Made by a program: the position numbers and the translations under genes. A stretch of 64,000 nt of DNA from Thiohalobacter sp. GTDB taxonomy: Bacteria; Pseudomonadota; Gammaproteobacteria; DSM-19610. The stretch covers positions 1 through 64,000 of the forward strand of contig JALSRZ010000014.1 in NCBI GenBank assembly GCA_026984515.1, written 5' to 3'. The notes beneath the pieces are model-generated. The model searched no databases. It was given only the letters and a program-made list of their open reading frames with translations, and was not told where the DNA came from. Positions 10,667-20,200 of this stretch are shown here, piece after piece (within the stretch, counting starts at the first letter, position 1; each line of letters opens with the position of its first letter).

Positions 10667-11598
10667 TACACATACCTCAAGCTGGCACTGTCTGCCTGCT
10701 GCTGCTTAGTCCGCTGCTCAGCGGGGAGCAGTTGTTGTCCATCGTGCAGCGGCAGCCGGATCACAAACCGCGCACCCTCCTGGCAAGCGGAATCAATTTC
10801 AATATCGCCCTGGTGCGCGCGGATGACCGCACGCGCAACCGCCAGACCCAGGCCGGTGCCACTGGAGCGGGTGGTGAAAAAGGGCTCAAAAATATGTTCG
10901 TGCAGGTCGGGAGAGATACCCGGCCCGTTATCCTGCAGGGTGATGCAGACGCTTTCATCCTCTGCCCCGGCGTACCAGGCCAGTTGCGGCCGGCAGTCGC
11001 AGGCGTCGAGCGCGTTGATGGCAAGGTTCGCCAGTACACTGGCAAGGATTTCGCGCTGGCAACACAGCTGGATATCGAGCTGATCCAGCTGCACCGCCCA
11101 GTCTGCATCACGCTCTTTCAGCTGCGGTAACAGCGTCTGTCGCACCTGCTCCAGCAACTCACCGAGCCCGACTGTTTCCTCGCTTCCCTGGCCGCCGCGG
11201 GCAAACACCAGCATATCGTTGACCATATGATCGAGGTGCCGCAGGCCTGTCAGCAGGCGCTCCACAAAACAATCATGTTGCGCACGCGGCAGGCCGGGCT
11301 GACTGAGCTGGGAGGCGTACAGCAGTGCGGTGGAAAGCGGGGTACGGACCTGGTGGGCAAGGCGGGCGGTCATTTCACCCATGCTGGAAAGCCGCTGGCT
11401 GCGCGAGGCGTCCTGTTGCAGGGTGCGTATTTCGTTACGCAGTCGGGTGCGCTCGCTGCGCGCCGCCGCCAGCTCCCGGTTCAGGCCGGCAACCTGGTTT
11501 TGCAGCAAGCGGTACGACCCGGTGAGCTGTTCGGAAACCTCCGCGAACCGGGCAAAGGCATCCTGCAGTTGTTGCTGTCTGGCAGCCGGTTGGCTCAT
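10666..11598 (-). CDS. fleS: Flagellar sensor histidine kinase FleS/FlrB; start taken at MSQPAARQQQ rather than the 11652 ATG
   Basis: ARLAHQVRTPLSTALLYASQL H-box, DNGPGISPD, GTGLGLAVARA; a sigma-54 promoter at 11658-11673 would place the TSS near 11646. Confidence 0.88.
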   Translation of the reverse strand: MSQPAARQQQLQDAFARFAEVSEQLTGSYRLLQNQVAGLNRELAAARSERTRLRNEIRTLQQDASRSQRLSSMGEMTARLAHQVRTPLSTALLYASQLSQPGLPRAQHDCFVERLLTGLRHLDHMVNDMLVFARGGQGSEETVGLGELLEQVRQTLLPQLKERDADWAVQLDQLDIQLCCQREILASVLANLAINALDACDCRPQLAWYAGAEDESVCITLQDNGPGISPDLHEHIFEPFFTTRSSGTGLGLAVARAVIRAHQGDIEIDSACQEGARFVIRLPLHDGQQLLPAEQRTKQQQADSASLRYV

Positions 11599-11657
11599 AT
11601 ACAGGCGTACTCCCAAATGCGTTGCAAAAGCGGGGCTGGTGAGCCCGTGCATTACAA

Positions 11658-11673
11658 AGCAAGGAGTATGCCT
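11658..11673 (-). promoter_or_regulatory. Candidate sigma-54 promoter of fleSR: AGGCAT-ACTCC-TTGCT
   Basis: GG-N10-GC spacing, close to TGGCAC-N5-TTGCW. Confidence 0.6.
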
Positions 11674-11727
11674 GGAATATTATCTAGAGTTAAAACAGAT
11701 GGTTAAAGACAACAGCTGCGCGGTGCG

Positions 11728-13194
11728 TCAAACTCTCGGCGCGCTGTCCGAACGCTGCAAACCGTATTTGCGTAATTTTTCCACCAGCGTGGTGCGGCGC
11801 ATACCCAGACGCTTGGCGGCCTGGGCGACGATCCCGTTGGCGTCATCCAGGGCCTGGCGGATAAAGCCCACCTCCAGGTTGCTGAGGTGTTCTTTCAGGT
11901 CGAGTCCGCCGCGCGGCAGGCGGGGCTCTGTGTCCAGCTGGTACTGCGGCAGGCTGTTCTGCGCGCTTATGATCTCCTCGTTCAGGCGCGAGGCTTCGGC
12001 GCCACTCACATCACTCTGGAATTTCTCCGGCAGGTCAGCCACGTCGACCACGCCAAAGGGGTAAAGGATAGCCAGGCGTTCGACCAGGTTGGCCAGTTCC
12101 CGCACATTACCCGGCCAGTTGTACTGGCACAGGGCAACGGTGGCACCCTGAGTCAGACGTACCGAACCCCGTTTTTCGTGCTCGATGCGGCGGATCAGTT
12201 CATTGACCAGCAGCGGGACGTCTTCAACGCGATCCCGCAGCGGCGGCATCTCGATGGGAAATACGTTCAGGCGGTAGAACAGATCCTCACGAAACTTGCC
12301 TTCGGTGATGGCTTCTTCCAGGTTACGGTGGGTAGCGGCAACGATACGCACGTCGGCCTTGATGCTCTTGTTGCTGCCCACCCGTTCGAAGGTGCGCTCC
12401 TGCAGAACCCGTAACAACTTGACCTGCATGTTGAGGCTCATGTCACCGATTTCGTCCAGGAACAGGGTGCCCCCTTCCGCCAGCTCGAAACGCCCCTGGC
12501 GGGTACTGATGGCACCGGTGAACGCGCCCTTCTCATGGCCGAACAGTTCAGATTCCAGCAGGTCCGCGGGGATCGCACCACAGTTGACCGGCACGAAGGC
12601 CTGTTCACGGCGATTGGAATAGTAATGCAGGTTCCGCGCAACCACCTCCTTGCCGGTGCCCGATTCGCCGAGAATCAGCACATTGGCATCGGATTTCGCC
12701 ACCTGCTGGATCATCTTGCGCACCATTTGCACGGCACGGCTGGTACCCACCAGGCTGCGGAACAGGTCGACCGGGCGCTGGTTAGCGCCTTCAGACTGGG
12801 TTTCGCGGTACACCTCGGCCTGGTGCAGGGCGCTGGTCAGCTGGGTGTAGTGGACCGGCAGTTCGACACGCCCGAGGATGCACGAACTGGGCTCGATGGC
12901 GACGGTCAGTTCCTTGTTCTTTTCCGACAGCAAAAAGATCGGCAGGTGCTCATCCAGGTCGTGGACTTCCTTGAGCAGCTTCTGCAACGCCTTGTCGGAC
13001 TTGCAGGTTCCCACCAGCACCGCGAGGATGTCGCGGGGATCTTCGATGGCGGATTTCCAGTGCCCGCAGTCGGTTTCCAGCTCCGGGTGGTAATTGATAA
13101 AGCGCAATACCGACGTCAGTTCGCGGCCGCGCTCTGCATCGGCTTCGATCACTAGTACCCTGGGATCACTGACTGCCACCTGCGTTTCCCCCAT
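11728..13194 (-). CDS. fleQ: Flagellar master regulator FleQ/FlrA, sigma-54 enhancer-binding protein (start at MGETQVAVSD)
   Basis: GESGTGKEVVARNLHYYS, GAFTGAIS, C-terminal HTH AKRLGMRRTTLVEKLRKYGL. Confidence 0.93.
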   Translation of the reverse strand: MGETQVAVSDPRVLVIEADAERGRELTSVLRFINYHPELETDCGHWKSAIEDPRDILAVLVGTCKSDKALQKLLKEVHDLDEHLPIFLLSEKNKELTVAIEPSSCILGRVELPVHYTQLTSALHQAEVYRETQSEGANQRPVDLFRSLVGTSRAVQMVRKMIQQVAKSDANVLILGESGTGKEVVARNLHYYSNRREQAFVPVNCGAIPADLLESELFGHEKGAFTGAISTRQGRFELAEGGTLFLDEIGDMSLNMQVKLLRVLQERTFERVGSNKSIKADVRIVAATHRNLEEAITEGKFREDLFYRLNVFPIEMPPLRDRVEDVPLLVNELIRRIEHEKRGSVRLTQGATVALCQYNWPGNVRELANLVERLAILYPFGVVDVADLPEKFQSDVSGAEASRLNEEIISAQNSLPQYQLDTEPRLPRGGLDLKEHLSNLEVGFIRQALDDANGIVAQAAKRLGMRRTTLVEKLRKYGLQRSDSAPRV

Positions 13195-13509
13195 CAATCC
13201 GGCCTCTGGCTGAATGGAATTTTTTAAAATCTGCCTTAAACAGCTGTACTGCAAAGTTAAGCACTCTTGGGCAAGAATGTCAAAATTTTGTCGTAAATTT
13301 GGCTGCGACTCTATTGATAATGCAAACAACTGTTTTATTGGAAATTTACGAATTTACAGCGCACGCTGCCAGCGACCTGCACAGGTCCGGAAACGGATCA
13401 ATATCAGGGATTTTCAGGTAAAACCGGGGGATACCGGGTAACATGGCCCGGTCGCGCGGCCGGGTTGCATCACTGCAAGGAATCTCTGTAACGAAGCAGG
13501 TCTGCCCCG

Positions 13510-13827
13510 CTAAGGTGCACAGCCCCGGTAGGCTGCGGCGGCACTGCGGCCTGCCCTGCCCGCCTGTAATTCGCAACCCAGCCGGTCACGACACTGTTGA
13601 CCCAGCCGGGTGACCTGCTGGTTGATGGTGAGTATTTCACGGATAGCCACGGCCACCTCGGGGGCATCCTGTCCGCTGGCAGGCTGCCGGAAACAGTCCC
13701 CTACCAGCGCCTTGCGGCGGGTTTCCAGCCCGGCGACCAGTGCCCACTCGCCGGCCTGTGCCTTTGACAGCATATCCTTGCTCAATTCGATAATATCCCT
13801 GAGTTGTCGACTGCGATTCATATCCAT
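13510..13827 (-). CDS. FliT-like flagellar protein
   Basis: MDMNRSRQLRDIIELSKDMLSKAQAGEWALVAGLETRRKALV; position next to fliS. Confidence 0.65.
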   Translation of the reverse strand: MDMNRSRQLRDIIELSKDMLSKAQAGEWALVAGLETRRKALVGDCFRQPASGQDAPEVAVAIREILTINQQVTRLGQQCRDRLGCELQAGRAGRSAAAAYRGCAP

Positions 13828-13846
13828 ATGGTTTGTTCTCCCGGAT

Positions 13847-14263
13847 TCAGGCGCCGGTCGCGTGCTGCGCAGCCTGGTCGGCGATCGCGTCCCAGGCTTC
13901 CTTGATCTGCCGCAGCAGGTCCGATACTTCATCCAGCAAGGAGGTATCGTTGTCGCGGTTCGCCTCGATCAGCCGTCGTTCCATGTAGATGTACAGGTCT
14001 TCCAGGTTGCGGGCGATTTCGCCGCCACGGTCCTTGTCGAGGCTGGATTTCAGGCCTTCGATGATCGATATCGCACTACCGACCTGTTCACCCTTGGGCT
14101 GGATTTCGCCCCGTTCCATGTGCCCACGGGCAGCTGCGATCTTGTCCAGCGCACCTTCCAGCAACATCTGTATCAGCCGGTGCGGACTGGCGGACTCGAT
14201 ACCGGTCCGTACCGCGTTCTCACTGTATTGATCCAGCGCATTTCGAACACCTGCAAAGCTCAT
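13847..14263 (-). CDS. fliS: Flagellin export chaperone FliS
   Basis: SPHRLIQMLLEGALDKIAAARGHMERGEI. Confidence 0.96.
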   Translation of the reverse strand: MSFAGVRNALDQYSENAVRTGIESASPHRLIQMLLEGALDKIAAARGHMERGEIQPKGEQVGSAISIIEGLKSSLDKDRGGEIARNLEDLYIYMERRLIEANRDNDTSLLDEVSDLLRQIKEAWDAIADQAAQHATGA

Positions 14264-14328
14264 TTCCTGCTCCTTGTTACTACATGCCCCGTGTCCTGGA
14301 GCATAAGCGGTTACCGGCTACTGCCGGT

Positions 14329-15657
14329 CTATATCTTTGGCAACGCCGCCAGCTGCTGGGTAAGAAAGGTACTCGTCCCCTGCAGTTCTCCCATCAGGGT
14401 GTCCAGCGCGGTGAACTGGCTCCGCAGGCGCTGCTCGCGCAACCCCAGGCGGAACTCCAAATCCTGGATCCTCTGGTCAACCGTACCGATACGTGTATTC
14501 AGTCCCTCCTGCCGGGTACCGATCAGCCCGTCACTCTGCACAAAGGTACTGACCAGCGCATCGACCCTGAACAGGTAACCCTGATTGTCATTGGCGAACA
14601 ATTCTGCCATGCCACTGAAATCACCGTCGACCGCTTTCTGCAGTTTGCTACTGTCCAGTGCCAGTTTGCCATCCCGCTGGAAGGATACGCCCACTTCGGA
14701 CAGGTAGGTGAAACTGCTGTTCAGCGTACCCGGCGGAGTATTGAACACCGCCTTGATCTGGTTCTCGATACTGCGCAGGGTATTATCCGCTTCCAGGTCG
14801 TTGCCCTTGCCGGACAGACCGTCGATGGTGGTCTGCAGCTTGTTGTACTCGTCGACAAAAGACTGCACCGAGGCAGTGACCGCCTCGGTGTCGCGGCTGA
14901 TATCCAGCTGCACGGCGGCCGTGGTTTCTCCCTTCAGGTTGAGAGTGATACCGGTGATGGCATCGCTGATCGTGTTACTGGAACGGGTAATGGTGTACAG
15001 GCCATCCACCAGCAGCTCGGAATCCAGCTGCAGCGGATCATTGATATCGGTGAGTCCCAGGTCGCTGCCCAGGGATCCGGTAAAAGACAGACCGATGGCA
15101 TTGGCGTTACCGGTTTCAGTGGCCGTGAGGACCAGCCGGTTGCTGCCGCTGTTTTCGCTGATAACGGTTGCCGACACGCCGGTGTTGTCCGGTGCGTCAT
15201 TGATGGCATCCCGCAACTGGGAGAGCGTCATGCCACCCCCGTTCACAGTGAATGCATTACCGTTGACAGTAAAAGTGACCTGGTCCCCCGCTCCACCCAG
15301 CGTGGTGGTAGCGGTATCGGCGATGGCCAGTGACCCCATCTTGTGGGATTCGGCCAGATTGACGACCTGGATATTGGTAAAACCGGTAGCAGCGGTGCTG
15401 TCAGCGGTCGCCGTGAAGGCGGCCTCATCAGCGGAAACCGCCTTGTAGACCTCAAAGGCATCCAGGCTTTTCAGGTCCCCCAGTGCCGTCTGAAAACCGG
15501 CCAGCGAGCTTTGCAGCGTACCGTAGGCACTGAGCTGCACTTCCAGGTCCTGTCGACTGCTCTGCAGATTCCGCAACGGTCGTCGCTCGACCGTCATTAA
15601 CTGCTCGACGATCGAGTTGACGTCCAGTCCGGAACCGATGCCGGGTGCGCTGATCAC
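14329..15657 (-). CDS. fliD: Flagellar filament cap protein FliD
   Basis: SAPGIGSGLDVNSIVEQLMTVERRPL; C-terminal coiled coil. Confidence 0.96.
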   Translation of the reverse strand: MISAPGIGSGLDVNSIVEQLMTVERRPLRNLQSSRQDLEVQLSAYGTLQSSLAGFQTALGDLKSLDAFEVYKAVSADEAAFTATADSTAATGFTNIQVVNLAESHKMGSLAIADTATTTLGGAGDQVTFTVNGNAFTVNGGGMTLSQLRDAINDAPDNTGVSATVISENSGSNRLVLTATETGNANAIGLSFTGSLGSDLGLTDINDPLQLDSELLVDGLYTITRSSNTISDAITGITLNLKGETTAAVQLDISRDTEAVTASVQSFVDEYNKLQTTIDGLSGKGNDLEADNTLRSIENQIKAVFNTPPGTLNSSFTYLSEVGVSFQRDGKLALDSSKLQKAVDGDFSGMAELFANDNQGYLFRVDALVSTFVQSDGLIGTRQEGLNTRIGTVDQRIQDLEFRLGLREQRLRSQFTALDTLMGELQGTSTFLTQQLAALPKI

Positions 15658-15696
15658 GTGCTGACCTCATTGGTTATTACTGACTGAACACTACAC

Positions 15697-15712
15697 TGCA
15701 AAAGCAGTGCCA
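15697..15712 (-). promoter_or_regulatory. Candidate sigma-54 promoter of fliDST: TGGCAC-TGCTT-TTGCA
   Basis: Perfect -24/-12 core and spacing, ~40 nt upstream of fliD. Confidence 0.75.
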
Positions 15713-15715
15713 GCC

Positions 15716-16123
15716 TCATGCCTGCTCCCGGAGAATCACACTTTCCGGTGCATCCAGGTTCTTCGCGATCCGCAGGGTCTCTTCGGAAGGAATCTGCCGA
15801 ATCACTTCTTGTGTTTCAGAATCAACCACTTTGACCACCAGGCGGTCACTGTCCTTGTCGATGCTGAAGCTCAGGTCACGCTGAAAGTTCTGCACGAAGT
15901 CGCTGATCTGACTGACCGCACTTTCCACTTCCGCTGTATTTTCTGTAGTCCCGGCCTGTTCCACCTGGCGCAGCGGCAGATCCTGTCCGCGCGCGGCGGA
16001 TTCATTCCGGCCTACCTGTCCTGCTTGTTCCGGTACTGGTGACACCTGCGGTGCCTGTGGCTGCATTCCCTGCAAACGATCGATCCCTGCGTCCCGTGTG
16101 AATGTAGTTATATCGGATGACAT
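15716..16123 (-). CDS. flaG: FlaG family protein
   Basis: LSFSIDKDSDRLVVKVVDSETQEVIRQIPSEETLRI. Confidence 0.93.
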   Translation of the reverse strand: MSSDITTFTRDAGIDRLQGMQPQAPQVSPVPEQAGQVGRNESAARGQDLPLRQVEQAGTTENTAEVESAVSQISDFVQNFQRDLSFSIDKDSDRLVVKVVDSETQEVIRQIPSEETLRIAKNLDAPESVILREQA

Positions 16124-16145
16124 CGTTCACCTGCCTGTATAAAGC

Positions 16146-16178
16146 GGAAGGGTGGAGCATCCATGCCACCACCCTTCC
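16146..16178 (-). terminator. Rho-independent-type hairpin downstream of flagellin (GGAAGGGTGG ... CCACCCTTCC)
   Basis: 10-bp perfect arms in the fliC-flaG gap. Confidence 0.65.
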
Positions 16179-16213
16179 CTGGTATTGCCAAGATACTGCT
16201 ACGAACGTGGTGC

Positions 16214-17059
16214 TTACCGCAGCAAGGTCAGTGCCGTCTGCGGTATGGTGTTGGCCTGCGCCAACATGGCCACACCGGCCTGCTGCAGGATCTGCGAACG
16301 TGTCAGGTTAGCCGTTTCAGCCGCGAAGTCTGTATCCTGGATACGACTGCGGGCAGCCGAGAGGTTCTCCGAGTACGTGGTCAGGTTTGACACGACCGAC
16401 TCGAAACGGTTCTGGACCGCACCGAAGGTCGCACGTGACTTGGACACGAAATCGATACCGGTAGTGGCGGAATCCAGGTTGCCGATCGCTGTCACAGCGG
16501 CAGCCGAAGTGCTGACATCAATGGTGCCGGTCGCCGTCAGGGTCGCGTTGTAACCCGTGATGGTGGTCAGGTCCAGGCCGGTCACACCGATACGGTTTTC
16601 GCTGCCGGAATCCTGGCCAATCTGGAAATTCAGCGTGGTAGCGCTGGAATTCAGCAGGCTGGTGCCATTGAAGGAAGTAGTGGTAACGATACGTGAAATT
16701 TCCTGGGTCAGCTGGTCGACCTCGGCCTGCAGACCGGTACGGTCCTCGACCGTGGCGTTGGCGGACTGCACGGCGATTTCACGGATACGCTGCTGGGCGG
16801 ACTGGATCTGGTCCATCGCGCCTTCGCCCGTCTGGGCCAGGGAAATGCCGTCCTGGGCATTCCGTACTGCCTGGTTGAGGCCGCGGATATCAGCGGTCAT
16901 CTTCTGGATACTGAACAGGCCGGCCGCATCGTCCTTGGCGGAAGATACACGCAGACCGGAAGACAGGCGGCGCAGGGAAGTTTCCATCATTCCCTGGGAA
17001 GAACTCAGGTTACGCTGTGCGTTGAGTGACGCAATATTGGTATTAATGGTCAAAGCCAT
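16214..17059 (-). CDS. fliC: Flagellin
   Basis: MALTINTNIASLNAQRNLSSSQGMMETSLRRLSSGLRVSSAKDDAAG ... LTRSQILQQAGVAMLAQANTIPQTALTLLR. Confidence 0.98.
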   Translation of the reverse strand: MALTINTNIASLNAQRNLSSSQGMMETSLRRLSSGLRVSSAKDDAAGLFSIQKMTADIRGLNQAVRNAQDGISLAQTGEGAMDQIQSAQQRIREIAVQSANATVEDRTGLQAEVDQLTQEISRIVTTTSFNGTSLLNSSATTLNFQIGQDSGSENRIGVTGLDLTTITGYNATLTATGTIDVSTSAAAVTAIGNLDSATTGIDFVSKSRATFGAVQNRFESVVSNLTTYSENLSAARSRIQDTDFAAETANLTRSQILQQAGVAMLAQANTIPQTALTLLR

Positions 17060-17169
17060 GGTAGATACTCCTGAACTTTAGACGGATACCCGCAGAGGTA
17101 TGCGGGGATCGACGTCTGTTATCACTAGCGGATATACCATCGCTATGGTATTCACCGCTTCCGTCAAGG

Positions 17170-17196
17170 TTAGCGTTCGCGGGCAAGGAAACTTTA
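17170..17196 (-). promoter_or_regulatory. Candidate sigma-28 (FliA) promoter of flagellin: TAAAGTTT-N11-AACGCTAA
   Basis: Exact -35 box with 11-nt spacer; 5/8 match to GCCGATAA. Confidence 0.65.
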
Positions 17197-17291
17197 AGCC
17201 ACCGGAAAGGTTTTTTTGGCGTTCTTATACACTGTATTTTCAACAGCTTGAGAAACCTGCAAGCGCCCCGGCAGACCGTTCGCGTACCGTT

Positions 17292-20200
17292 CTACAACGT
17301 GGCAGCCCGCTGCCGGCCGGCCTGCCGCGCCCCGAGGACATCCGCCGGGTCCAGCGCCGCAAGCCACTCCTGCAGGTGCTGCTGCAACATCCATTCAGCC
17401 CGCACCCAGGCGCGCAGTGCATCACCCTCGCGCCGTGTGGCATCCATATCGTGGATACGCTCACGCACTGCCTTGATCCAGGCACGCGGCTGATTGGGCA
17501 CCCTGCATACCGGCGCCTCCCGGTAGGGTGCAATATCGGTCGCGATGACGGGCCAGCCCAGAGCGCCGTATTCCAGGATACGCAGGTTGCTTTTCGATTG
17601 ATTGAAACGGTTGTGTTCCAGCGGCGCCAGTGCGAGATCAAGGTTCAACGTCGCCAGCTTCTGCGGGTATTTCCCGAAGGTCACCGGGTTGTGTATTTCC
17701 TTTACGTACGGGTGCAGAAAATCGGGACACATACCGAAGAACACCCAGTCGACCTCCTGCGCGGTCTCCCGCACCACTTCTTCGAGCAGCTCCAGGTCAC
17801 CCAGGTGCTGCTGCGCGCCGGCCCAGCCTATGCGTGGTTTGGCCGACGTCGCCCGGCGCGATTCCAGGCCGCCCCAGACGGTTTCATCCAGGTAATTCGG
17901 CACCACGCGCACATCGTCCGTCATGCCACGCAGTTCATCTGCCAGGGGCTCGGTCGTCACAATCAGCCGATCAGCAATACCGAGGCAGCGGCGCAGGCGC
18001 TTCTTGACGTCCCTGTAGCCGGTTTTTGAGAACGGGTTCTTGGGCGGCAGGGCAAATATCAGGTCGTCCTGACCGAACACGATAAACGCGCTGTTGATCT
18101 TTTTGTATGCTTCCATGCTGTCCATGTAAGCATCGTGCATGGTGTTGTGCATGAGCAGGGTATCCGGCTGCAGGCGTTCCAGCTCGGCCATGCTGGGCCA
18201 GGGCACCAGTTCCTTGTTGAATGGCAGAACCAGGCTGTTGGCGCGCTGTTCCCGGTGCAACACCTCCAGTGGCTGTTGAATACGGAATTTCCAGGATCCG
18301 ATGGATCCCGCAGCAAAGCCAATAATCCTGGCTGCACTCCGGTCGTCCGGCTTCCAGCCCGGCACAAAGCGGTCATCGGTCGTAAAGCGCTCCCCTGTCA
18401 ACGCCAGGTTGGGACTATAGGCCGGGTCATGCGCAAGTATTGGCAGTGATTGCCTGCATAGCTGACCGGATTCACTGAGCGCCAGTTGATCCAGATCGAG
18501 TCCATCCAGCCCGGACGGAGCCTCACCGGCAAACATCAGGGTTGAATGCGGTGTCCACAGGATTTTTCCACCTGCCGCACGCACCCGCAGGCAGAAATCA
18601 ACAGCCTGGTAGAAACCCAGCCGCAGGGACAACGGTGAATCTCCTGCCGATGTCAGCACCGACTTACGGACCAGCATGCAGCTGTTCGATACTGCCGACA
18701 GCTCCTGCGCCACCTGGGCACGTCCCATGTAGCCCGATTCATCCAGGGAAAGCCCGCCGAAGGCCCCCATACCGACTGCGTAGGAACCGGCCCCGGTAAC
18801 AATACCGCCGCCCACCACCTTCTGTTCCGACGAAACCAGGCGGGGCGCCACCACGGCGACACCCGGCCTGTCGAGTAACGCCACCAGTCGCCCCAGCCAG
18901 TCGGGCTGAATGGCAATGGCGCCCGGGCTCATCAGCAATACGTGTTCGGCCTGCGAAGCGCGCGCCAGTTCCAGCACAGCCTGCCAGTGGTCGACAGACG
19001 ATGAACAGCGCACCACTTCGATCCGCTCCCCGCCAGTCGCCGTGGCAGGAAGCTCGATGTCGTCTTTCAACAACAACCGCACACGGAAGTCCGGGTACGC
19101 TGTCCGGGACCACAGCTTATCCAGGAACAGCTCCAGCATATCCGGCTTGCCGCTGACCGGGACAATGATGTCCACCGGCGGCCTGTCCGCACAGGCATAG
19201 TCGACAAAACAGCTGCCAAACAGGGTGCCCGGTCTCACTTCAGCCTCGATCCCGCAGCGTTCCAGGTGCCCGGCAACGCAAGACCTGCGATTGGCGGCAA
19301 TGAGTTCCTGGTCCAGCGCCAGTTGATAGCGGTCCTGGCGGTGTACCAGCACATCCGGGATATGCCCCACCCCCTGTTCCCCACAGCACTCGATCACTCG
19401 TAAAACGGTGTCATAAACCTCCGCACCGTTCTGTTGACCCCAGCCGCCGGCTGCAAGCAGCATCGCCCGCTCGATCAGGACCGTATTGCCCATGTACGGC
19501 ATCGCACGCAACAGTTCCAGGTTACAGTCCGGCTTGAACAGCGGGTCATAGCGTCGGCCATCCGGGTCTACCCGGTCTTCATCCATATAGACCAGCCGCC
19601 ACTCCGGGTGCCGGTGCAGATGGTCCACGTGCCGGTACAGCCAGTGCGGTTCCAGGACCACGCCGGCCTCCAGCAGGCCCAGCCATTCTGCTCCGCTGGC
19701 AGCAAGCACTTCATTTACACCATCCATCAGCGCGCCATCGACCTGGTGCCACTCCAGGTTATCCAGCTCTGCGAACACCGGGTCGGGACAGGGTTCACCG
19801 GAAACAATACTCAGTCCCCAGCCGCCGTACAGCTGGGAGGCAAGAGAGTCCAGGGTATCCGCCACGGCCGCCTCCTGGCCGGCGACGTGGGTCATCACCA
19901 GGTGTACCGACGGCTGTAAAGTCCATGCTGTCTCCATGCGCGTGGCATAGCGGACCATATCCCTGTCATTCAGGTCGTGCCGTTCCATCCAGGCGCTGTA
20001 ACTGTCTTTTCCCCCCACCCCGGGCACCGCGGACTGCGCGTCGATGTGCCCGTCCGTCGCCGTCCACGCGTCGATATTACTGGTCAGCTGTTCAAGCATT
20101 TTCTCACGCTGTGCGCGCAGATCTTCCGTGAGCTGTTTTGCATGACGCGCATAGATATCCCGGTACGCCTGCACGGTATCGCTCAGCCGCCGGCGGGAAA

